This document shows positions 25,692-35,046 of a DNA stretch of 42,985 nucleotides, one piece after another. Positions within the stretch are counted from its first letter, which is position 1. The number at the start of each line of letters is the position of its first letter. Both the position numbers and the translations under genes were made by a program. This stretch comes from an uncultured Psychroserpens sp. (lineage in GTDB: Bacteria > Bacteroidota > Bacteroidia > Flavobacteriales > Flavobacteriaceae), in the NCBI GenBank assembly GCA_905479815.1, contig CAJQOA010000116.1, forward strand, positions 1 to 42,985, written 5' to 3'. The notes beneath the pieces are model-generated. The model was given only the letters and a program-made list of their open reading frames with translations. It made no database searches and was not told the DNA's origin.

Positions 25692-26141
25692 ATGCAAACT
25701 ATATACTGGATATTAATTTTTTTAGGTGTTTTTAGCACCATGGAATTTATGGCTTGGTTTACTCACAAATATGTTATGCATGGTTTTTTATGGAGTTTAC
25801 ATAAAGACCATCATCACAAAGATCATGATAGCTGGTTTGAGCGCAACGATGCCTTTTTTATATTTTATGCCATCGTGAGCATGACCTGTTTTTACTTATG
25901 GAGTTATGAAGGCGTATGGTATTGTTTACCAATAGGCCTAGGAATAATGGCATATGGAGCTGCATATTTTTTAGTTCATGATATTTTCATTCACCAACGT
26001 TTTAAGATGTTTAGAAAAGCTAATAACTGGTATGCTAAAGGCGTAAGACGTGCTCATAAAATTCATCACAAACATTTAGGAAAAGGAGATGGTGAGTGTT
26101 TTGGGATGTTATTTGTACCTTTCAAATATTTCAAAAAATAG
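25692..26141 (+). CDS. crtZ: beta-carotene 3-hydroxylase
   Basis: 149 residues, membrane-embedded di-iron hydroxylase of the fatty-acid hydroxylase superfamily. His clusters: HKYVMHGFLWSLHKDHHHKD (residues about 17-36), HDIFIHQRF, and RAHKIHHKHLGKGDGECFGM. Hydrophobic stretches flank them. It hydroxylates both beta rings to give zeaxanthin, the usual yellow pigment of marine flavobacteria. It sits between crtB and crtY in the operon. Confidence 0.95.
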   Translation: MQTIYWILIFLGVFSTMEFMAWFTHKYVMHGFLWSLHKDHHHKDHDSWFERNDAFFIFYAIVSMTCFYLWSYEGVWYCLPIGLGIMAYGAAYFLVHDIFIHQRFKMFRKANNWYAKGVRRAHKIHHKHLGKGDGECFGMLFVPFKYFKK

Positions 26142-26156
26142 CAGATTACCTCACCT

Positions 26157-27302
26157 ATGACAACGCCTTCCCATTTCGATTTTATTATTATAGGGAGTGG
26201 ACTAGCAGGACTTCAATTAGCGCTTAAGTTAGCTTCGGAAACGTGCTTTGAATATAAAACAATAGCATTGATAGACCCTTCAGATAAGTCTACAAATGAT
26301 AAAACGTGGAGCTTTTGGGAAACTGAACCATCACAATGGAATGCAATTACTCACAAATCCTGGAACAAAGCATCTGTAATTACCTCAAACAAAATAACCC
26401 ATTTAAACCTCTCTCCATATTCATACAAAACCATACGTGCTATTGATTTTTACACAGAAGCTAAAACGCAACTCAACCACAGGGACAATATTTATTTTAT
26501 TAAAGAACAGGTGACCTCTGTTTTAGAAGACGAACATGTTACAGTAGCAACAAACAAGGACTCATATACAGCAACTCACGTTTTTGATAGTAGAGTGCCA
26601 AAGGCGTTTTCTACTGAAGAAAAAAACAGCATTTCTATTATTCAACATTTTAAAGGCTGGATAATAAAAACTGAGAATGACGTTTTTGATAAAAATAAAG
26701 TCATCATGATGGATTATCGTCTTAAAGACGGAAATCAAACCACATTCACCTATGTCTTACCATTTTCAAAAACCGAAGCCTTAGTAGAATTCACTTATTT
26801 TACTGAGCATACAGTAGAAGAAAGCGTTTATGACAATTACATTAAAACCTACATCAAAGACTATTTAAAAATAGACACCTACTCTATTCTAGAAACCGAA
26901 GCTGGTCAAATCCCAATGACTAATTATAATTTTGAACGTTTCAATACAGAGAAGATTACTAAAATAGGCACAGGAGGTGGATGGGTAAAAGGCTCTACAG
27001 GCTATTCCTTTAAACATACCGAAAAGAAAGTTGCTAAAATCATTGACAACTTAAAGGCCAATAGCTTGCCTTCCGAAGGGCTATTTCAAAGAAAATATAA
27101 GTTTTATGATAAGGTGTTTTTAAAAGTCCTCAAAGATGAAAACCATAAAGGCGAATGGATTTTTGAAAATTTTTATGCAAAAAACGCTCCTCAAACCATG
27201 TTCAGGTTTTTAGATGAAGAATCATCGTTTAAAGAAGAGTTTAAGATTATGATGTCTTTATTCTCTTGGAGTTTTATAAAGGCTTTTTTTAAAACGCTTT
27301 AA
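26157..27302 (+). CDS. crtY: lycopene cyclase
   Basis: 381 residues. The dinucleotide-binding motif FIIIGSGLAGLQLALKLAS opens the protein, with IDPSDKSTNDKTWSFWE after strand two and EAGQIPMTNYNF plus GTGGGWVKGSTGYSF in the middle, as in CrtY/LCYb flavoprotein cyclases. It closes both ends of lycopene to beta-carotene. Last gene of the crt operon; its 3' end overlaps the opposite-strand TlpA-like gene by 14 bp. Confidence 0.94.
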   Translation: MTTPSHFDFIIIGSGLAGLQLALKLASETCFEYKTIALIDPSDKSTNDKTWSFWETEPSQWNAITHKSWNKASVITSNKITHLNLSPYSYKTIRAIDFYTEAKTQLNHRDNIYFIKEQVTSVLEDEHVTVATNKDSYTATHVFDSRVPKAFSTEEKNSISIIQHFKGWIIKTENDVFDKNKVIMMDYRLKDGNQTTFTYVLPFSKTEALVEFTYFTEHTVEESVYDNYIKTYIKDYLKIDTYSILETEAGQIPMTNYNFERFNTEKITKIGTGGGWVKGSTGYSFKHTEKKVAKIIDNLKANSLPSEGLFQRKYKFYDKVFLKVLKDENHKGEWIFENFYAKNAPQTMFRFLDEESSFKEEFKIMMSLFSWSFIKAFFKTL

Positions 27303-27867
27303 GTAACTCATCAATAGTAGAAATCACTTTATCACTATTCCAATCTGCAGCACCAGATTTATCAATAACAATCTCACTTTGCTTACTTATAATAAATGTT
27401 CTTGGTATTGAAGACACATTAAACTCTTGAGGATAATCACTTATTGGCTGGTAAGCATTGAAACTATATCCTTTCTTTTTAATAAAATTTCCAATGACTT
27501 CAGTTTCTTCATTTGACACAAATAGAACAACAACATCATCATTAGATTTATAATGTTGATACAGCTTATCTAGGCTAGGCATTTCGGCAATGCAAGGTGG
27601 ACACCAAGTTGCCCAAAAATTAATCACAATTACTTTTCCTTCAGCAGAAGAGAAATCAAAATTATTACCTTCAATATCTTTCAATCTCCAGTCATAGCTT
27701 GATAGTTTTAATCTTTCCGAAGCATCAATAACACTTGGCTTTACAACCATTGTAATTCCCTTTTGTAAAAACACTTGAATTGGTTGTCTTGTTTGTGGTA
27801 TAATCATCAACGCAATAACAATGAGAAGAACAAGATTAAATATTTTTGATTTTTTGGATTTTGCCAT
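27289..27867 (-). CDS. TlpA/ResA-like thiol-disulfide oxidoreductase
   Basis: 192 residues. One N-terminal membrane helix (about 10-23) anchors a periplasmic thioredoxin domain. The active site is WATWCPPCIAEMPS (Cys89 and Cys92), followed by VVLFVSNEETEV and the cis-Pro segment SIPRTFIISK. TlpA/ResA proteins keep cysteines reduced, for instance in cytochrome c maturation; the partner is not evident here. The gene converges on crtY with overlapping ends and starts just after a hairpin that ends the upstream lipoprotein unit. Confidence 0.9.
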   Translation of the reverse strand: MAKSKKSKIFNLVLLIVIALMIIPQTRQPIQVFLQKGITMVVKPSVIDASERLKLSSYDWRLKDIEGNNFDFSSAEGKVIVINFWATWCPPCIAEMPSLDKLYQHYKSNDDVVVLFVSNEETEVIGNFIKKKGYSFNAYQPISDYPQEFNVSSIPRTFIISKQSEIVIDKSGAADWNSDKVISTIDELLKAF

Positions 27868-27883
27868 AACATATTATAATTAA

Positions 27884-27915
27884 GAAACGCATTACCATAG
27901 TCGGTAATGCGTTTC
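27884..27915 (-). terminator. hairpin after the repeat lipoprotein gene
   Basis: Perfect 13-bp inverted repeat GAAACGCATTACC / GGTAATGCGTTTC with a 6-nt loop, 48 bp past the stop at 27964. The T tract is weak, so termination is likely but not certain. Confidence 0.6.
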
Positions 27916-27963
27916 AAATCTAACAACAAAAACTCTAAATGTTGTGTCTTACTAATCCCTAAA

Positions 27964-29277
27964 TTAGTTTCTTGTTACAGTAATTGAATTTGACAAATCA
28001 AAACAACCTCCAAGGTCATTAGCATTCATACCCATTGCAGCTCCTGTTAATCCATCTTCATATCGTAAATACCATATTAAACATGTTCCAACGCCTGCGC
28101 CATCAAAATCAACACCTTCTAAAGCTGCGGTAGTTGGTGGTAAACCTAAAATATTACCCATATCATCTGTAATAACAAATGTACTGTTGGTTCCTATAGC
28201 GTTTGAGTCTGTTGTAATTCCGCTTACAAAATCTGAAGTTCCATCAACTGTAAACGTAAATGGCCCACCAGATAATGTTCCTGCATCTGTTTGATTTCTA
28301 GTTACAGAGATTGAATTAGACAAATCAAATGTTCCACCTAAATTACTTGCGTTCATTCCCATTTCTGCTCCTGTTAAATCATCTTCATAACGTAAATACC
28401 AAATCAAACAAACTCCTGCTCCTGCACCATCAAAATCTACACCTTCTAAAGCCTCTAGCGTTGGTGGTAAACCAAGAATGTTGCCCATATCATCAGTTAT
28501 TACAAATGTTCTATTTGTACCTACTGCATTAGGATCTGTTGCAATGCCACTTACATTATCAACAGTTCCGTCAACACAAAATGTAAATGGTCCTCCTGTA
28601 ATCATTCCGGCATCTGGAGCTCCTAATCTATTTACTGTAATAGAATTTGAAAGGTCAAAAGATCCTTGAAGATCATTAGCATTCATTCCTACTTCTGCAC
28701 CTTGAAGTCCATCTTCATATCTTAAATACCATATTAAACATGTACCAACGCCAGCCCCATCAAAATCTACACCTTGTAGTGCATCATTAGTTGGAGGTAA
28801 ACCTAAAATATTACCTAGATCATCTGTTACTACGAAAGTTCTATTTGTTCCTACTGCGTTTGGATCTGTAGCTATACCGCTTACAAAATCTGCCGTTCCA
28901 TCTATTATAAAAGTAAATGGTCCTCCAGTAATTGTTCCTGCATCTGGAGCTCCTAATCTATTTACTGTAATAGAATTTGAAAGATCAAAAGATCCTTGAA
29001 GATCATTAGCATTCATTCCAACTTCTGCGCCTTGAAGTCCATTTTCATAACGCAAATACCAAATTAAACAAGTACCAACGCCAGCTCCATCAAAATCGAC
29101 ACCTTGTAATGCATCGTTAGTTGGTGGCAATCCTAAAATATTACCTTGATCGTCTGTTACTACAAAGGTTCTATTCGTACCTACTGCGTTTGGGTCTGTT
29201 GCTATTCCGCTTACAAAATCTGGTGTTCCATCAACTACAAAAGTAAATGGTCCTCCAGTAATTGTTCCTGCATTAGG
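27964..29277 (-). repeat. four 330-bp coding tandem repeats
   Basis: Direct repeats of about 330 bp inside the lipoprotein gene. The two at its 5' end are nearly identical over long stretches (for example around 28610-28720 and 28940-29050), so copy number may vary by recombination and may be mis-assembled with short reads. Confidence 0.85.
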
Positions 29278-29364
29278 AACAATAGCCTGCACATTGTCAT
29301 CATCATTACTACATGATGTTATTAGACCTAGTGCTAATACTACTAAAAACATTTTTTTAATCAT
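27964..29364 (-). CDS. lipoprotein with four tandem 110-residue repeats
   Basis: 466 residues. The SPII signal MIKKMFLVVLALGLITSC gives lipid Cys18. After a short linker come four near-identical repeats at about 30-139, 140-249, 250-358 and 359-466. Each runs GGPFTF-x-VDGT, NRTFVVTDD, GNILGLPPT, GVDFDGAG, CLIWYLRYE and SFDLSNSITV, with one or two Cys per unit. This resembles repeat modules of flavobacterial surface proteins; I know no function, but adhesion or surface display is plausible. The first two repeats are the closest at DNA level, pointing to recent duplication. A -7 box and a CRP-geometry palindrome lie upstream. Confidence 0.8.
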   Translation of the reverse strand: MIKKMFLVVLALGLITSCSNDDDNVQAIVPNAGTITGGPFTFVVDGTPDFVSGIATDPNAVGTNRTFVVTDDQGNILGLPPTNDALQGVDFDGAGVGTCLIWYLRYENGLQGAEVGMNANDLQGSFDLSNSITVNRLGAPDAGTITGGPFTFIIDGTADFVSGIATDPNAVGTNRTFVVTDDLGNILGLPPTNDALQGVDFDGAGVGTCLIWYLRYEDGLQGAEVGMNANDLQGSFDLSNSITVNRLGAPDAGMITGGPFTFCVDGTVDNVSGIATDPNAVGTNRTFVITDDMGNILGLPPTLEALEGVDFDGAGAGVCLIWYLRYEDDLTGAEMGMNASNLGGTFDLSNSISVTRNQTDAGTLSGGPFTFTVDGTSDFVSGITTDSNAIGTNSTFVITDDMGNILGLPPTTAALEGVDFDGAGVGTCLIWYLRYEDGLTGAAMGMNANDLGGCFDLSNSITVTRN

Positions 29365-29392
29365 CGCTTTATAATTTTTTAAATTTATACTT

Positions 29393-29400
29393 CAAAATTA
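29393..29400 (-). promoter_or_regulatory. -7 box of the repeat lipoprotein gene
   Basis: Minus strand TAATTTTG, a perfect TAnnTTTG, 28 bp upstream of the ATG at 29364. Confidence 0.5.
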
Positions 29401-29421
29401 TAACATGCTAGATTCATAAAA

Positions 29422-29437
29422 TGTTAGCTAGCTAACA
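29422..29437. promoter_or_regulatory. CRP/FNR-geometry palindrome
   Basis: TGTTAGCTAGCTAACA, a perfect 16-bp palindrome of the form TGTTA-N6-TAACA, the same 5-6-5 layout as the CRP site TGTGA-N6-TCACA. It lies about 42 bp upstream of the start site predicted from the -7 box at 29393-29400. The Crp/Fnr-family gene ends 23 bp beyond. Confidence 0.5.
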
Positions 29438-29459
29438 CTAACCGAAAAAAATCAAAAAA

Positions 29460-30131
29460 TTATGCAGAAGCTTTTAGAATTCGTATTTCTTTTCTGTTGA
29501 AATTGATATAATTCTCCTCTTTAAGTTCATTGAGAAGAATATTAAGGGTAGGTCTAGATGTACCTATTAAAGATGCGATATCTTTTTGTGTATATGGATG
29601 TTTGATGACATGATCTCCCGTTTTAGGACAATCATACCCATAATCTGAGCACAATTCATCTAAAAACTCAACAAGTCTTGTTTTAGTATCTTTAAATAAG
29701 AGTAGTTGCAATCTGCGTTCTAACTTTTTAAATTTAAAACCAATAAACTTATACACCTTAAAACTGAAGGTTTGATTATCACGCATTAATTCGTGCATCA
29801 TTGTAACACCAATTGGGCAAATAGATGTTGTATTATCTATAGATTGAGCAAACTCATCTCTAACGTTATCACCAAGAATTGCTTTCTCACCAAACAACTC
29901 ACCTTTAGATAAAATAGCCTTTACGATTTCGTCACCTTTTTCATTATAGTAACCAATTTTGACTTTCCCTTTTTCTATGAGATATACTTTAGTTGCAGAG
30001 TCATCTTCAAAATAGATATAATCTTTCTTTTTATAAGCGTCAAAGTTGTGTTCTTTCTTGTATGCCTTGAATTTATGTGGACAAAGCACCTTAAAAAGGT
30101 TAACATCGTCAAAGAACCACAGTGACTGCAT
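29460..30131 (-). CDS. Crp/Fnr family transcriptional regulator
   Basis: 223 residues from the ATG at 30131. The cyclic-nucleotide-binding beta roll covers about 20-120 (YLIEKGKVKIGYYNEKGDEI, LSKGELFGEKAIL), followed by a long dimer helix and a winged HTH (YTQKDIASLIGTSRPTLNIL, residues 180-199). The frame stays open upstream to 30254, but that stretch holds the aconitase terminator, so the longer start is rejected. Cys residues are present but not in an FNR iron-sulfur pattern I recognise. A matching palindrome lies downstream, before the repeat lipoprotein. Confidence 0.88.
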   Translation of the reverse strand: MQSLWFFDDVNLFKVLCPHKFKAYKKEHNFDAYKKKDYIYFEDDSATKVYLIEKGKVKIGYYNEKGDEIVKAILSKGELFGEKAILGDNVRDEFAQSIDNTTSICPIGVTMMHELMRDNQTFSFKVYKFIGFKFKKLERRLQLLLFKDTKTRLVEFLDELCSDYGYDCPKTGDHVIKHPYTQKDIASLIGTSRPTLNILLNELKEENYINFNRKEIRILKASA

Positions 30132-30200
30132 TTGAGTGAGTTTTATTGTTAGATGTTTGAGCAGTCGTTTTAATACAAAATACCTTACAGAAATTTCCAT

Positions 30201-30229
30201 AAAAAAAGCCCTTGATTTCTCAAAGGCTA
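30201..30229 (-). terminator. terminator after aconitase
   Basis: Minus strand AGCCTTTGA-GAAA-TCAAGGGCT (one wobble pair), followed by seven T. It separates aconitase from the Crp-family gene. Confidence 0.85.
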
Positions 30230-30253
30230 ATTTTAATTCAAAAATTGAAAACA

Positions 30254-32524
30254 CTAAGCAGCATTCTCTTTTTTAATTAGATTTAATGCAGAACCTTCAT
30301 TGTACCAATCAATTTGAGATTGATTATAAGTATGGTTGAGCATCACAGTATCTTTACTTCCATCGGCATGAACAACTTCTAGTGTCAATTGTTTACCTGG
30401 TGCAAATACATTTAAATCTGTAAAGTTAAATGTATCATCCTCTTGGATTAGATCATAATCTGCTTCATTAGCAAACGTTAAACCTAGCATTCCTTGTTTT
30501 TTAAGGTTTGTCTCATGGATACGAGCAAATGATTTTACAATCACAGCTGCAACACCTAGGTGACGAGGTTGCATTGCTGCATGCTCTCTAGAAGACCCTT
30601 CACCGTAGTTATGATCTCCAACAACTATAGAATTAATACCTGCTGCTTTATAAGTTCTTGCTGTATCTGGAACACCACCAAACTCACCAGTTAATTGGTT
30701 TTTAACAAAATTGGTTTTCTTACCAAACGCATTAACAGCGCCAATTAAAGTGTTGTTTGAAATATTATCTAAATGTCCACGGAAACGTAACCATGGTCCA
30801 GCCATAGAAATGTGATCTGTTGTACATTTCCCAAAAGCTTTGATTAATAGTTTAGCTCCTGTTATAGAACCTCCAAGTGGTGTAAATGGTGTTAATAATT
30901 GAAGTCTTTCTGAATCTGAAGCTACAGTTACTTGTACGCCACTTCCGTCTGCCATAGGTGCTAAATACCCATTATCATCAACTGCAAAACCTTTAGGTGG
31001 TAATTCCCATCCTGTTGGTTCGCTTAACATCACTTCTTCACCATTTTCATTGATTAATTTATCTGTCATTGGATTAAAATCCAAGCGACCTGCAATTGCT
31101 ATTGCTGCAGTTATTTCTGGTGATGCAACAAAGGCATGCGTGTTTGGGTTTCCATCAGCACGTTTTGCGAAATTTCTATTAAAAGAATGTACAATACTAT
31201 TTTTAGGTGCATTCTTTGGATCTTCATAACGCGCCCATTGACCTATACATGGACCACAAGCGTTTGTAAAAATCTTAGCATCTAGGTTTTCAAAAATCTC
31301 TAAAATCCCATCTCTTTCAGTGGTATATCTTACCATTTCTGATCCTGGATTAATTCCTAATTCAGCCTTCATTTTCAAGCCTTTATCTAAAGCTTGTTGT
31401 GCTACTGATGATGCACGAGATAAATCTTCGTAAGATGAATTAGTACAAGAACCAATTAATCCCCATTCTACTTTTAATGGCCACTCATTTTTTGTTGCTT
31501 TATCAGTCATAGAAGAACCTACAGCTGTTGATAAATCTGGAGTAAATGGTCCGTTTAATAACGGGTTTAATTCGGTTAAATTAATATCAATAACTTGATC
31601 AAAGTAGTGTTCAGGATTAGCATAAACTTCATCATCTCCTGTTAAGTATTCTTTTACTTGATTTGCTGCATCAGCAACATCTGCTCTATCGGTTGCACGC
31701 AAATAACGCTCCATAGATTCGTCATATCCAAAAGTTGAAGTTGTTGCTCCAATCTCTGCTCCCATATTACAAATAGTTCCTTTTCCTGTACAAGACATTC
31801 CTTTTGCTCCAGGGCCAAAATATTCTACAATAGCTCCTGTTCCTCCTTTTGCAGAAACAATACCAGCTACTTTTAAAATCACATCTTTTGGTGCAGTCCA
31901 ACCAGATAAGGTACCAGTTAACCTTACACCTATTAACTTCGGAAATTTCAACTCCCAAGCCATTCCTGCCATAACATCAACAGCATCTGCTCCACCTACT
32001 CCAATAGCAACCATTCCTAATCCTCCTGCGTTTACAGTATGAGAATCTGTACCGATCATCATGCCTCCAGGGAATGCATAATTTTCTAAAACTACTTGGT
32101 GAATAATTCCTGCTCCTGGTCTCCAGAAACCGATCCCGTATTTATTAGAAACAGATTCTAAAAAATTAAAGACTTCATTACTTGTGCTTATTGCATGTTG
32201 TAAATCTATAGAGGCACCATTTTTTGCTTGAATCAAGTGATCACAATGCACAGTCGTTGGTACAGCAACCTTTGTTTTACCAGCTTGCATAAATTGCAAC
32301 AATGCCATCTGAGCTGTTGCATCTTGACATGCCACTCTATCTGGCGCAAAATCAACATAATCTTTACCTCTTACTAATGCTTTGGTAGGGTTCCCTTCCC
32401 AAAGGTGTGAGTATAATATTTTTTCTGAAAGGGTTAATGGTTTACCAACAATATCACGAGCAGCATCTACGCGCGATGTCATATTAGAATAAACCTTCTT
32501 TATCATGTCAATATCAAATGCCAT
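30254..32524 (-). CDS. acn: aconitate hydratase
   Basis: 756 residues, the length of the mitochondrial-type aconitase found in Bacteroidota. The three [4Fe-4S] cysteines are at 360 ([16 protein letters not shown]) and 423/426 ([10 protein letters not shown]). [20 protein letters not shown] and the C-terminal swivel-domain stretch [18 protein letters not shown] are diagnostic. It interconverts citrate and isocitrate in the TCA cycle. Single gene with a perfect -7 box upstream and a strong terminator. Confidence 0.97.
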   Translation of the reverse strand: MAFDIDMIKKVYSNMTSRVDAARDIVGKPLTLSEKILYSHLWEGNPTKALVRGKDYVDFAPDRVACQDATAQMALLQFMQAGKTKVAVPTTVHCDHLIQAKNGASIDLQHAISTSNEVFNFLESVSNKYGIGFWRPGAGIIHQVVLENYAFPGGMMIGTDSHTVNAGGLGMVAIGVGGADAVDVMAGMAWELKFPKLIGVRLTGTLSGWTAPKDVILKVAGIVSAKGGTGAIVEYFGPGAKGMSCTGKGTICNMGAEIGATTSTFGYDESMERYLRATDRADVADAANQVKEYLTGDDEVYANPEHYFDQVIDINLTELNPLLNGPFTPDLSTAVGSSMTDKATKNEWPLKVEWGLIGSCTNSSYEDLSRASSVAQQALDKGLKMKAELGINPGSEMVRYTTERDGILEIFENLDAKIFTNACGPCIGQWARYEDPKNAPKNSIVHSFNRNFAKRADGNPNTHAFVASPEITAAIAIAGRLDFNPMTDKLINENGEEVMLSEPTGWELPPKGFAVDDNGYLAPMADGSGVQVTVASDSERLQLLTPFTPLGGSITGAKLLIKAFGKCTTDHISMAGPWLRFRGHLDNISNNTLIGAVNAFGKKTNFVKNQLTGEFGGVPDTARTYKAAGINSIVVGDHNYGEGSSREHAAMQPRHLGVAAVIVKSFARIHETNLKKQGMLGLTFANEADYDLIQEDDTFNFTDLNVFAPGKQLTLEVVHADGSKDTVMLNHTYNQSQIDWYNEGSALNLIKKENAA

Positions 32525-32566
32525 ATGTCTTATTTATAAGGGTTGATTTTTATTTTTTTAGTGTAG

Positions 32567-32574
32567 CAAATTTA
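32567..32574 (-). promoter_or_regulatory. -7 box of aconitase
   Basis: Minus strand TAAATTTG, a perfect TAnnTTTG, 42 bp upstream of the aconitase ATG. No -33 box at consensus distance. Confidence 0.45.
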
Positions 32575-32715
32575 CGAATTTTAAAGCAGATTTTAAAATG
32601 TGTAACAAAATGTGAAAAAGGGTGCAGATACATCAATAAAACAGATGAAATTCACACTTATATTGATAATTTAACAATTTAATTGGGTCAAAATTATAAA
32701 ATTAACAACTATGCG

Positions 32716-33852
32716 TTATTTAAAACGATTCTTAATTTTAGCTGTATCTCGAAGATTAGTCATAGGTCTTTCAAAAAACACATAAAGCATATAAGAACCT
32801 ATTAACGTAATTATAAAATATATTGAAAGATATATCAAGAGATTTAAGTTAGATAACCCTTCCGTAGGAAAAACATGTTTCATCAATTGCATCACTACAG
32901 AATAGTGAATTAAATACATTGAATACGAGATTAAACTTATGATTGTAATGGGAACGACAATTAATTTTGGAGCCGACTTTATTTGTGATAATAACGGAAG
33001 CATAAAAGCAATGGCTATAGAATTAATAGGCAAATACAAGACATTCCAAAAGAACGGGTGCGTTTCAATAAAGATTTGTTGTGATGGGATAATAAAATTG
33101 AGTCCTAAAAATAATGCGCCACCAATTATTAAAAATAAAAACCTAAATCGCCTCCAAAAACTGGGTTTAATCAAAGATAAATAGGCTGCTAAAACGCCAT
33201 AATAAATAGCATCTATCCTGTAAATAGTGCCTGCTTTGATGTTAACGTTCCAAAACATCATATCTGTTTCTGGATGGCTTATGTTATAATACACCTTAGT
33301 CATAAAAAAGAAAACCACTATGAAACTTGTTATTAAGAAGAATAATCTTGACTTATTAATTTTCAATTTTAGAAATAATACGAGATAGAGTAATAATGGG
33401 CCAATGATATAGGCAAACTCTTCAATAGGCAAACTCCATGATTCACCAAAGAACAATGGCATTTCCCAAGAAAAATTTTGCATAAAAAAGAAATATTGCC
33501 ATAAATTATCTGGCATACTAGTTCCCAAGAACATTGCTAAAAGCACATTAAAAACAAGAATCAAATAGTAATTAGGTAAGGTTCTAAACCAACGTCTTAC
33601 CCAAAAATAGGTGATATCTTTTCGAGTAAATTCCGAAGACACAAAAAGGTTATAAATTAATCTTCCTATGAGGAACCCACTTAATACAAAAAAAATTTCG
33701 ACACCAATAACGCCAGCAATACTCATTAAATCAGTTAGCACATTCTTTGTCTGTGGAAAAATCCAGACGGCATGAGAACAAACTACTAACAAAATAGCAA
33801 TTGCTCTCATAATGTCAAGCCCAAAAATTCGTTTCTCGTAGTTAATCTTCAT
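32716..33852 (-). CDS. acyltransferase family membrane protein (OafA/YrhL type)
   Basis: 378 residues with about ten membrane helices. Acyltransferase-3 motifs: GLDIMRAIAILLVVCSHAVW (His in helix one), GVEIFFVLSGFLIGRL and FWVRRWFRTLPNYYLILV. A late FFERPMTNL is the usual end. These enzymes O-acylate surface polysaccharides, lipids or peptidoglycan using a cytoplasmic acyl donor; the acceptor here is unknown. It is transcribed divergently from the possible copper monooxygenase gene, 47 bp apart. Confidence 0.92.
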   Translation of the reverse strand: MKINYEKRIFGLDIMRAIAILLVVCSHAVWIFPQTKNVLTDLMSIAGVIGVEIFFVLSGFLIGRLIYNLFVSSEFTRKDITYFWVRRWFRTLPNYYLILVFNVLLAMFLGTSMPDNLWQYFFFMQNFSWEMPLFFGESWSLPIEEFAYIIGPLLLYLVLFLKLKINKSRLFFLITSFIVVFFFMTKVYYNISHPETDMMFWNVNIKAGTIYRIDAIYYGVLAAYLSLIKPSFWRRFRFLFLIIGGALFLGLNFIIPSQQIFIETHPFFWNVLYLPINSIAIAFMLPLLSQIKSAPKLIVVPITIISLISYSMYLIHYSVVMQLMKHVFPTEGLSNLNLLIYLSIYFIITLIGSYMLYVFFERPMTNLRDTAKIKNRFK

Positions 33853-33875
33853 TTTTTTTATAAATGTGGTTTCAT

Positions 33876-33883
33876 TACATTTG
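33876..33883 (+). promoter_or_regulatory. -7 box upstream of the copper-enzyme-like pair
   Basis: TACATTTG, a perfect TAnnTTTG, 16 bp before the ATG at 33900. Confidence 0.45.
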
Positions 33884-33899
33884 ATTACACAAATGGGTT

Positions 33900-35042
33900 A
33901 TGAAAAGAAGATCTAAATTTATAGTAATTTTTCTAGTTTTGATTCTTGTTGGTGGATTTATTTATTTCAAATCTCTAAAGACAAGACATCAGGAATTAAT
34001 AAAATCTAAAGTGTATTATACTTTAGGTATAGTAGACTCTGAATGGAAAACAGATGTAACCGATAACAGTGTTACTTTTACGTCTCCAACCTTTGTGATT
34101 AGTAATATTTACAAATCTATGGAAGGTCCAAAATCTGACCAATACGTTGTAATAGATGCTAGTAAAGAAGAATTATTGTGGTTAACCTCTTTTAAAACGA
34201 ATGCTGTTTCATCAGACGAGCAACGTAAAATGTCTAATGATTTTGTGTGTCATACTAATTTTGAGTATCGTGATGCAGAGCATTACAATCGTTGGAATAT
34301 GACAGAGCGTATAAATTCTCAATACCCACGAATCACGTCTATTAGCAATGGTGTTGAAGCGTTTGAGTTACCAGATGGATTTGGTTTCCCCGTATTTTCT
34401 AACGAACGTCTTTTTATAAATGCTCAAGCTCTCAATCATAATATTACAGATTCTACTTTTAACATTAAACACAAAATAACAATTGGCTACACAAATCATA
34501 AAACAAAACCATTGATTCCTGTACAACCAAAAACGGTATTTATGATGTTTCCTTATGATCCACAAGATCCTTTTAAAGGTCCAACAGAATTGTTACCAAA
34601 TGCTTGTATTCCTGTAGAAACTAAAAACCATTCGTATCTTGATACTGATGGCAACGCTCTTTCTGGACACTGGATTATTGCACCCGGAAAACACCGTTAT
34701 ATTTATGATGCGTCGCAACAGTTACAGATAAAAGATAGTATACGATTACATCAAGTCACGTCACATTTGCATCCTTTTGCTGATCGTTTCAAATTAAGAG
34801 ACAAAACAACTGGTATCATTATTTATGATTGTAAGAGTGAAAACTTCACAGATAAGATTGGGTTAAAAAATACGCCATCCTTCTCTAGCCAAAAAGGGAT
34901 TTGGATGTACAAAGATCACACCTATGAAATGCTTTTAGAAGTTGACAATACCACAGATAGTGATCAAGAAATGATGGCTAGTATGGCCATATTTTATTAT
35001 GACCCAGAAATGCAAGAAAAAGTCAACGAACTAAAATTATAA
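33900..35042 (+). CDS. membrane-anchored protein, possible copper type II (PHM/DBH-like) monooxygenase
   Basis: 380 residues: basic N-terminus, one membrane helix (about 7-23), the rest periplasmic. I do not recognise it firmly, but its pattern recalls peptidylglycine/dopamine monooxygenases. There is FVCHTNFEY (His118) where PHM has its first His pair, INAQALNHN (His180) where PHM has the LQVHY histidine, then SHLHPFADRF (His289-x-His291) like the PHM HTH, and late QEMMASMAIFYYD (Met362) like the CuM methionine region. The Sco copper protein 4 bp downstream supports a copper enzyme. Substrate unknown; it could instead be a non-catalytic copper protein. Confidence 0.5.
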   Translation: MKRRSKFIVIFLVLILVGGFIYFKSLKTRHQELIKSKVYYTLGIVDSEWKTDVTDNSVTFTSPTFVISNIYKSMEGPKSDQYVVIDASKEELLWLTSFKTNAVSSDEQRKMSNDFVCHTNFEYRDAEHYNRWNMTERINSQYPRITSISNGVEAFELPDGFGFPVFSNERLFINAQALNHNITDSTFNIKHKITIGYTNHKTKPLIPVQPKTVFMMFPYDPQDPFKGPTELLPNACIPVETKNHSYLDTDGNALSGHWIIAPGKHRYIYDASQQLQIKDSIRLHQVTSHLHPFADRFKLRDKTTGIIIYDCKSENFTDKIGLKNTPSFSSQKGIWMYKDHTYEMLLEVDNTTDSDQEMMASMAIFYYDPEMQEKVNELKL

Positions 35043-35046
35043 ACTA

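Noticed and set aside
27289-27302. Convergent coding overlap crtY/tlpA as a regulatory antisense device
   Set aside because: A 14-bp overlap (like the 9-bp one at 21438-21446) is common in compact genomes; nothing points to regulation.
28329-28669. Plus-strand frames inside the repeat lipoprotein
   Set aside because: They recur with the repeat unit and are antisense shadows of the coding strand.
30132-30254. Longer start for the Crp-family gene
   Set aside because: The extra stretch contains the aconitase terminator and does not look like part of a Crp protein; the ATG at 30131 gives a normal 223-residue length.
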